Below are positions 58,921 through 64,000 of a stretch of 64,000 bases of DNA, piece after piece. Each line of letters begins with the position of its first letter. The stretch's first letter is position 1. A program made the translations under genes and the position numbers. Source of the DNA: an uncultured Prevotellaceae bacterium (GTDB lineage: Bacteria > Bacteroidota > Bacteroidia > Bacteroidales > Bacteroidaceae). The notes beneath the pieces were generated by a model, which searched no databases, was not told the DNA's origin, and saw only the letters and a list, made by a program, of their open reading frames with translations. The stretch spans positions 1 to 64,000 of the forward strand of contig OMZS01000004.1 of NCBI GenBank assembly GCA_900315565.1, read 5' to 3'.

Positions 58921-59070
58921 AGGAGTTAGGAGTTAGGAGTTGGGAGTTGGGAGTTAGGAGTTAGGAGTTGAGAGTTAGGAGTTAGGAGTTGAGAGTTAGG
59001 AGTTAGGAATGCTTTTGAGGGAAAGCCTCCTGTGTGAAACTCCTATCTCCTAACTCTTAACTCCTAACTC
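58921..59070. repeat. Heptanucleotide arrays in inverted orientation between frr and rsgA
   Basis: About twelve AGGAGTT/GGGAGTT/GAGAGTT units (58921-59008) face four or five inverted units (TCCTAACTC-type, 59040-59070). The two arms can pair into one long hairpin in the 159-bp frr-rsgA gap. Both arms keep a 7-bp period. Confidence 0.85.
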
Positions 59071-59079
59071 ACCTTTATT

Positions 59080-59640
59080 TTATACGGTCATGATTTCCTT
59101 GTTCTTGGCAGCGAGCAACTCGTCAAGTTTCTTGATGTACTTGTCGTGGATTTTCTGCAGCTCGAGCTCGGCATCCTTTTCGTTGTCCTCGCTCAAGCCG
59201 TCCTTGATGGCTTTCTTGAGTTTGTCCTTAATGTCGGCGCGCACGTTGCGCACTTCCACTTTGGCCTTCTCGCCTATCTTGTTGCACTGCTTCACAAGTT
59301 CCTTGCGTCGTTCCTCGGTGGGCTGCGGTATGCCCAGACGAATTACCTCGCCGTTGTTCTCGGGTGTAATGCCCACGTCGCTGTCCATGATGGCTTTCTC
59401 TATGTCGCGTATGGTTTTGCGGTCCCAAGGCTTGATGGCTATGGTGCGGGCATCGGGCGTTGTGACGGTAGCCACCTGGTTGAGGGGCACTTTCTGGCCG
59501 TACGACATCACTCTCACGCCATCAACAATAGCCACGTTGGCGCGTCCGGCACGAATACGGTTGAGCGACTCCTCCAGATACATGGCTGCCATTTCCATGC
59601 GCTCTTCTGAGTCCTTCAGTGTTTGTTTTACGTCTATCAT
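59080..59640 (-). CDS. frr: Ribosome recycling factor
   Basis: 186 residues. RRF splits post-termination ribosomes with EF-G. EESLNRIRAGRANVAIVDGV, TPDARTIAIKPWDRKTIRDI, GEVIRLGIPQPTEERRKELV and KVEVRNVRADIKDKLKKAIK are signature segments of the tRNA-shaped protein. Length is standard. It precedes rsgA on the same strand, a sensible ribosome-related pair. Confidence 0.96.
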   Translation of the reverse strand: MIDVKQTLKDSEERMEMAAMYLEESLNRIRAGRANVAIVDGVRVMSYGQKVPLNQVATVTTPDARTIAIKPWDRKTIRDIEKAIMDSDVGITPENNGEVIRLGIPQPTEERRKELVKQCNKIGEKAKVEVRNVRADIKDKLKKAIKDGLSEDNEKDAELELQKIHDKYIKKLDELLAAKNKEIMTV

Positions 59641-59743
59641 ATCTTTTTTTCAGGTTTATAGTTATTTGATTTTTACAAATAGTTCTGGTTGAACAGATGG
59701 TTTGCCTTGGCAATATAGTGGGATGTGATTGATTTTATGGATA

Positions 59744-59774
59744 CAAAAATAAAGAGAATAATTGAAAAGTGCAA
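59744..59774 (-). promoter_or_regulatory. frr promoter
   Basis: Minus strand TTG (59772-59774), 20 bp, TATTTTTG (59744-59751). Leader about 95 nt. Confidence 0.65.
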
Positions 59775-59824
59775 AAAAAATGGTGTTTTTTTTCTTTGCC
59801 CACAAAATCTGCCCGCTAACAGGC

Positions 59825-59858
59825 AAAAAAAGACAGGCCAACTTCACAGTCAGCCTGC
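59825..59858 (-). terminator. Terminator after lpxA
   Basis: Minus strand: a 6-bp stem with one G-T pair (59853-59858 with 59833-59838) followed by TTTTTTT. It lies between lpxA and the frr promoter. Confidence 0.6.
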
Positions 59859-59905
59859 CACAGAATATACCTTTATGGTCAATTGAGTAGGTATGAATAA
59901 ATCAT

Positions 59906-60685
59906 TTAAATTTTTCCGATGATTCCCTTCGTCGTGCCCTCGATGAAACGAATGATATTCTGAATCTCGGGGCTGTCGGGCACCTGGTCCTTGATTTGCA
60001 TGACGGCATCGAAAACGCTGGTCTGACCGTGGAACACCAGACGATAGGCATTGGCGATGTGCTTGAGCACTTTGTCGTCGATGCCATAGGCCCGGCATAT
60101 GGTGTTGTTCACGCCGCCGTAGGCCACAGGGGCACCGCCGGCGATGATGTAGGGCGGAACGTCGCGCGAGAAGGTGGTGCCTGCCTGAAGCATGGCTCCC
60201 TCGCCCACGCGGGTACCAGCGTTCTCAATGACACTCGACGAGAAAATCACGCCGTTGCCAATCTCGCAGTCGCCCGCAATCTTGGTGCCATAGCCAAACA
60301 CACACTGGTTGCCCACCTTGGTGTCGTGCGAGATATGAGCGCCCTCCATGAGAAAATTGTCGTTGCCGATAACGGTCTGCCCGCCCGTATGGGTGGCACG
60401 GTTGATGACCACATTTTCGCGGATGATGTTGTTGTCGCCGATGATGCACTCTGTTTTCTCGCCCTGGAAGTCAAAATCCTGCGGCAGTGCGGCAATGACC
60501 GAACCTTGGTGAATTTTGTTGTGTCCGCCCATTCGCGTGCCGTTGAGGATGCTCACAAAGGGGAAGATGATGCATCCGTCGCCTATCACCACGTCGTCCT
60601 CGATATAGGCGAAGGGGTATATCTTGCAATTGTCGCCGATTTTCGCCTTTGGCGATATTTCGGCCCTTGGGGATATTATTGACAT
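59906..60685 (-). CDS. lpxA: UDP-GlcNAc acyltransferase
   Basis: 259 residues, left-handed beta-helix of hexapeptide repeats (ISPRAEISPKAKIGDNCKIY, VVINRATHTGGQTVIGNDN) and a C-terminal helical tail. Catalytic His120 is in GAHISHDTKVG, and FDFQGEKTECIIGDNNIIRE aligns with the acyl-acceptor region. It starts lipid A synthesis. In many Bacteroidales lpxA follows an lpxC-fabZ fusion; here it follows efflux genes across a repeat-rich gap. Confidence 0.93.
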   Translation of the reverse strand: MSIISPRAEISPKAKIGDNCKIYPFAYIEDDVVIGDGCIIFPFVSILNGTRMGGHNKIHQGSVIAALPQDFDFQGEKTECIIGDNNIIRENVVINRATHTGGQTVIGNDNFLMEGAHISHDTKVGNQCVFGYGTKIAGDCEIGNGVIFSSSVIENAGTRVGEGAMLQAGTTFSRDVPPYIIAGGAPVAYGGVNNTICRAYGIDDKVLKHIANAYRLVFHGQTSVFDAVMQIKDQVPDSPEIQNIIRFIEGTTKGIIGKI

Positions 60686-60689
60686 AATA

Positions 60690-60794
60690 AAGCCCCCCTC
60701 TTATTCCCCCTCAAGGGGGGAAGACCTGTGCAGGGGCGTGGGTCTTGATTAAACATTTGAAGCCTCTCCCAAAGGGGAGATTGGGAGGGGACTT
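60690..60794. other. Hairpin-rich gap between efflux factor and lpxA
   Basis: Several GC-rich stems: CCCCC/GGGGG (60706-60719), AAGACC/GGTCTT (60721-60746) and CCTCTCCC/GGGAGGGG (60763-60790) followed by ACTTTTATTT on the + strand. Such CCTCTCCCAAAGGGGAG-type sequences recur between genes in Bacteroidales. They may end transcription or be degenerate repeats. Confidence 0.55.
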
Positions 60795-62174
60795 TTATTT
60801 GGCGCCGCCGCCAAGAGCCTGATAAAGGTTCACCACGGCCTGCATCTTGTAGAAGTCGTCCTGCACTTTGGCTATTTGGGCATTGAGCAGGCTGCTCTGC
60901 GCCTGGATAACCTCCAGATAGCTGGTGGTGCTGCTCTTGTAGAGCATTCGGGTGTCCTCCACATTCTTTTCGAGCACGGCAATCTGTTTGGCCTCCAAGT
61001 CGGCTTTTTCGGCCGACGAGTTGTAAAGCACCAGAGCGTTGCTCACCTCGTTACCGGCTTTGAGAATAGTGTTCTGCCAGGTATTGTAGGCCTGTTCGTA
61101 CTGCATCTGGGCCACCTTGAGACCAGCCACAATCTGTCCGTGCTGGAAAATGGGCTGCACGAGGCTTCCCACAGCACTGAGCAGAATCTTGCCCGGATTC
61201 ACCAGTCCGTTTTGATTGGTGAAGGCCCCAGTGCCGCTGATCGTAATGTTTGGATAGAAGCGGCTGCGGGCAACGTTCACGTCGTAGAAGCACTGAGCCA
61301 GCGACATTTCGGCAGCATGCACGTCGGCGCGATTGTTGAGCAGCTGAATGCCTACTCCCGTGGCGAGGTTCTCGGGCAGCGACTGTTCTTCCAGCTTGCC
61401 ACGGGGAATGGCCTGTGCGGGCTGGCCGAGCAAGAGCGAGAGCTGGTTCTCCATCTCGCGAATCTGCCGACGTATGCCGGCACTCTGTGCCTGCACACTG
61501 TAGTAGGCGGCCTCGGAGCTTTGCACGCTGGTTGAGCGGGCGCGTCCGAGCTGCATTTGCAGCTTCATCATGTCCCAGGTGTCCTTGGTAAGGGTGGTCA
61601 TGTCGGCGAGAATCTGCTCCTGACGGTCGAGCATGAGCAGGGTATAATAGAGATTGGCAATGCCCGAAATGATGTTGGTTTTCACCACGGTCTGATAGTC
61701 CTGAGTGGCGAGCAGCTGCATTTGGGCAGAGCGTTTCTGGTTGAGCAGGTTGCCAAAGAGGTCAACATTCCAACTGGCGGTCACGGGCAGCGAATAGGCT
61801 TTGGTGGCCGGTGCGCCGTCGAACGACGAGATGGTGCCCTGTGGGGTGAACGAGAGGCTGGGAATGAATGCCAGCTTGGCCACCTTGAGGGCTTCGGTCA
61901 CCATCTTCACGTTGAGTGCAGCGTTGAGCAGGTCGGCATTGTTGGCCAGTGCTTTCTCGATGAGCGACTGCAACTGTGGGTCGGTGAACACCGTGCGCCA
62001 AGGCATGTTGCCGAAGCTGAGGGTGTCGGTGGCCACAAGGGTGTCGGTGGGCGTCAGAGCGTCGCGCACCAGCCCCCGCGTGTTCACCTCCGGCCGCTCG
62101 TACTTATTGTATAAGCCGCAGCTGGCCACAAGCACAGCTGACAAGGCTAGGATGAGAATCTTTTTCATATTCAT
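60795..62174 (-). CDS. TolC-family outer-membrane efflux lipoprotein (OprM/NodT)
   Basis: 459 residues. Lipoprotein signal with lipobox LVASC (Cys20). Two repeated outer-membrane-factor halves (AKVAKLAFIPSLSFTPQGTI-like start, SWNVDLFGNLLNQKRSAQMQ and FYPNITISGTGAFTNQNGLV, LVQPIFQHGQIVAGLKVAQM). It would form the outer channel of the RND pump encoded just upstream (84-bp gap). Substrates are unknown. Confidence 0.92.
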   Translation of the reverse strand: MNMKKILILALSAVLVASCGLYNKYERPEVNTRGLVRDALTPTDTLVATDTLSFGNMPWRTVFTDPQLQSLIEKALANNADLLNAALNVKMVTEALKVAKLAFIPSLSFTPQGTISSFDGAPATKAYSLPVTASWNVDLFGNLLNQKRSAQMQLLATQDYQTVVKTNIISGIANLYYTLLMLDRQEQILADMTTLTKDTWDMMKLQMQLGRARSTSVQSSEAAYYSVQAQSAGIRRQIREMENQLSLLLGQPAQAIPRGKLEEQSLPENLATGVGIQLLNNRADVHAAEMSLAQCFYDVNVARSRFYPNITISGTGAFTNQNGLVNPGKILLSAVGSLVQPIFQHGQIVAGLKVAQMQYEQAYNTWQNTILKAGNEVSNALVLYNSSAEKADLEAKQIAVLEKNVEDTRMLYKSSTTSYLEVIQAQSSLLNAQIAKVQDDFYKMQAVVNLYQALGGGAK

Positions 62175-62258
62175 AAGTCGGTCGTTAATATCTGCTTACT
62201 ACTTTTCTACTTATTTCATTATTACTCTTTCTTCGATTTCAACAACTTTACTCACTGC

Positions 62259-64000
62259 TTACCTCTGGAGTTCATACTCCACGGGGCGGTGAGCATACTG
62301 AGCAAGTTCGGCGGCCACGTCGGCATTGTCCTCGTCCTCAAACTTCATGGGACTAATCTTCTCTTGCAAGCTCTGGAAGATGACAAACAAGGTGGGCACA
62401 ACGAATATCTGGCACAACGTACCGATGAGCATACCGCCAATGGCAGCAGCGCCCAGCGTCTGGTTGCCGTTCTTGCCTACGCCCGAGGCAAACATCATGG
62501 GCAGCAAGCCGATAATCATGGCCAGCGACGTCATCAGGATAGGACGCAGACGGGCGGCGGCACCGAGCACGGCCGACCACGAGATGGCCATACCCGTCTG
62601 GCGGCGCTCCAAGGCGAACTGCACAATCAGAATGGCATTCTTGGCCAGAAGTCCGATGAGCATGATGAGCGAAATCTGCATGTAGATGTCGTTAGAATGA
62701 CCAAACAGCTGCGTAAAGAGGAAGGCACCTGCCAGACCGAACGGCACGGAGAGAATGACCGACAAGGGCAGTATGTAGCTCTCGTACTGTGCCGAAAGGA
62801 TGAGGTAGATGAAGATGAAACAAAGCAGGAAAATGAGTGCCGTTGAATTGCTCGACTGAGCCTCCTGGCGGGTAAGACCCGAATAGTCGTAGGTGTAGCC
62901 AGCCGGCAGCACATCCTTGGCCACCTCTTCCACAGCCTTGATGGCCTCACCCGTTGAGTAGCCTTCGGCCTCGGTGGCCGTTACGTTGATAGAGGTGAAG
63001 AGGTTGAAACGGTTGATGTTCGACGGGCCATAAACGCGCTCAATGTTGCAGAACTCGTTGACGGGAGCCATGCCCGACGGTGTGCGCAGATAAACGCTCT
63101 TCAGGCTCTCGGGGGTCATTCGTGTGCTGGGGTCGCCCTGCACCATGACACGGTAGAGCTTTCCGTAGGCGTTGAAGTTCGACGCATAGAGTCCACCATA
63201 ATATCCCTGCAGGGTGGAGAGCACCGTCTGGGGCGATATGCCCGACTGCTTACACTTGGCCACATCTACATGAATCATGTACTGCGGATAGTTGGGGTTG
63301 TAACTGGTTTGCGCCGTTTGTATCTCGGGACGCTTGTTAAGCTCAGCGAGGAACTGCTTCGTAATGTCGAAGAAATCGCTCAGCTTACCACCTGTGCGGT
63401 CCTGCATCACCAGCGACACACCACTGTTGGCCGAGAAACCCGGAATCATAGGCGGCGAGAAAGCCAGCACCTGGGCATCCTTGATTTGGGCCGTCTGCTT
63501 ATAAATGAGGCCCAGCACCGAGTTGGCGTCATAAGGATTCACCAGGAAACGGTAGATGCCGTCACCCTGCCAGAGTCCCGAGAGTTTCCACCAGAATCCT
63601 TTCTGGCGCTCCTCGAAGGGCTTCAGCTTAATGATGAAGGTGGCCTGGTCGGAACCGGCACCGGCAATGAAGTTGTAACCCTGAATCTGCTCGCGGCTCT
63701 GGATGGCCGGGTTGGCGGCCAGCATGCTGTCCACCTGGTCGATGACCTTGCGCGTGCGCTCCACCGATGTGGCCGGCGGCATGCTGATGGTGCAGAACAG
63801 TGTGCCCGTATCCTCGCTGGGAACAAGGCCCGTCTTGGTGGTGAACATGGTTCCGGCCAAGGCAACAATGCCAAGGAGCACGGCAATGATGATGGCCACG
63901 GGCTTGCGCACCAGTTTCTGCACACCATTCTTATATTTGCCGAGAATCTTATCGTAAGAGGCGTTGAACGATGCGTGGAAGCGGTCGATGCGCGACATCT
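62259..64000 (-). CDS. RND efflux pump permease, C-terminal half (partial)
   Basis: At least 580 residues; the frame runs off the right edge, and the Met near 63998 is internal. It matches the second half of AcrB/MexB-type HAE1 pumps: TM7 region KPVAIIIAVLLGIVALAGTM, then GLVPSEDTGTLFCTISMPPA, the second porter domain (MIHVDVAKCKQSGISPQTVL), and TM8-12 (TALIFLLCFIFIYLILSAQ, LIMLIGLLAKNAILIVQF, AARLRPILMTSLAMIIGLLP). With the outer-membrane factor next to it, and presumably an adaptor outside the window, it forms a tripartite drug or bile-salt pump. Confidence 0.94.
   Translation of the reverse strand, partial: MSRIDRFHASFNASYDKILGKYKNGVQKLVRKPVAIIIAVLLGIVALAGTMFTTKTGLVPSEDTGTLFCTISMPPATSVERTRKVIDQVDSMLAANPAIQSREQIQGYNFIAGAGSDQATFIIKLKPFEERQKGFWWKLSGLWQGDGIYRFLVNPYDANSVLGLIYKQTAQIKDAQVLAFSPPMIPGFSANSGVSLVMQDRTGGKLSDFFDITKQFLAELNKRPEIQTAQTSYNPNYPQYMIHVDVAKCKQSGISPQTVLSTLQGYYGGLYASNFNAYGKLYRVMVQGDPSTRMTPESLKSVYLRTPSGMAPVNEFCNIERVYGPSNINRFNLFTSINVTATEAEGYSTGEAIKAVEEVAKDVLPAGYTYDYSGLTRQEAQSSNSTALIFLLCFIFIYLILSAQYESYILPLSVILSVPFGLAGAFLFTQLFGHSNDIYMQISLIMLIGLLAKNAILIVQFALERRQTGMAISWSAVLGAAARLRPILMTSLAMIIGLLPMMFASGVGKNGNQTLGAAAIGGMLIGTLCQIFVVPTLFVIFQSLQEKISPMKFEDEDNADVAAELAQYAHRPVEYELQR

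Noticed and set aside
58921-59070. Telomere-like repeat (TTAGGAG resembles TTAGGG-type units)
   Set aside because: The array is internal, other arrays use unrelated heptamers, and the chromosome shows no sign of an end.
1-64000. tRNA or rRNA genes
   Set aside because: Gaps were read for cloverleaf-type ends and conserved T-loop sequence (GGTTCRANYCC) and none convincing was found.

Overview
The window reads as chromosome of a Bacteroidales bacterium, most likely Prevotella or a close relative. Three things support this. Genes are preceded by the Bacteroidetes promoter signature (TTG or TTTG, 18-20 bp, then TAnnTTTG, often exactly TATCTTTG) and usually lack a clear Shine-Dalgarno. Several families are typical of the group (DUF5606, long NusB, LysS with a C-terminal tail, TGS/uridine-kinase-like nucleoside kinase, CarboxypepD_reg outer-membrane barrels, Cthe_2159 proteins). 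The locus orders nusB-yajC-ybbR-coaE and lysS-gpsA-(...)-pgi also fit. No rRNA, tRNA, CRISPR array or intact insertion sequence was found.

Layout. 1-1860: gene fragment, then a small exported protein with a membrane-anchored transglutaminase-like protein. 1864-5252 (-): nusB-yajC-ybbR-coaE, where coaE runs in frame into DUF5606. 5582-7875 (+): rplY, pth, S4 RNA-binding protein, purN. 8084-11068 (-): large outer-membrane barrel with a Gly/Arg-rich tail. 11319-21848: aroB and menaquinone synthesis (hotdog thioesterase-menF-menD and menB-menC-menE, all -), the two halves separated by a RAYT-like HUH transposase gene and a nucleoside kinase. 21979-24098 (+): ECF sigma, anti-sigma, exported protein. 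24710-29132 (+): small exported protein, Cthe_2159 beta-helix protein, LytS-type kinase and LytTR regulator. 29208-36294: aldose epimerase, two small barrels, SPFH protein with an Arc-like repressor, GlsB-like protein, sigma-70 factor, mnmA, ybjQ. 36291-44528 (mostly -): HAD phosphatase, pgi, exported proteins, pRiA4b ORF-3 protein, gpsA, lysS. 44712-50038: exported protein, NagX-like membrane protein, FadL-type porin, Hanks-type Ser/Thr kinase. 50190-55095: a visibly AT-richer accessory stretch (UDG-like protein, EcsC/TerB protein, frameshifted Asp-box protein, 55-residue zinc ribbon, candidate structured RNA, anchored and MORN-like exported proteins, regulator). 55154-64000 (-): exonuclease, GH89 alpha-N-acetylglucosaminidase, rsgA, frr, lpxA, RND efflux outer-membrane factor and the C-terminal part of its pump.

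Two unusual layers overlie the genes. (1) Arrays of 7-bp repeats occur at ten or more places with different units (TCAATTA/G, AAGATTA/AAGTTCA, AATGAAG, TCATTTA, GGGTGAT, ACCCAAC, TTTGAAC, AGGAGTT). They lie between genes, across stop codons (nusB, menC, the 44712 gene) and inside coding regions, where 21-bp multiples keep the frame. (2) Three unlinked intergenic loci (12591-12740, 24281-24480, 46511-46677) share a diverged array built on GTGAG(A/T)TA at about 21-bp spacing, interleaved with the palindrome AAATTTTCTAGAAAATTT. A RAYT-like gene in the same window is a candidate agent of repeat spread, though no direct link is visible.

The strongest candidate for something undescribed among discrete loci is the multi-helix RNA at 52571-52795, which sits behind its own promoter and ahead of the zinc-ribbon operon.
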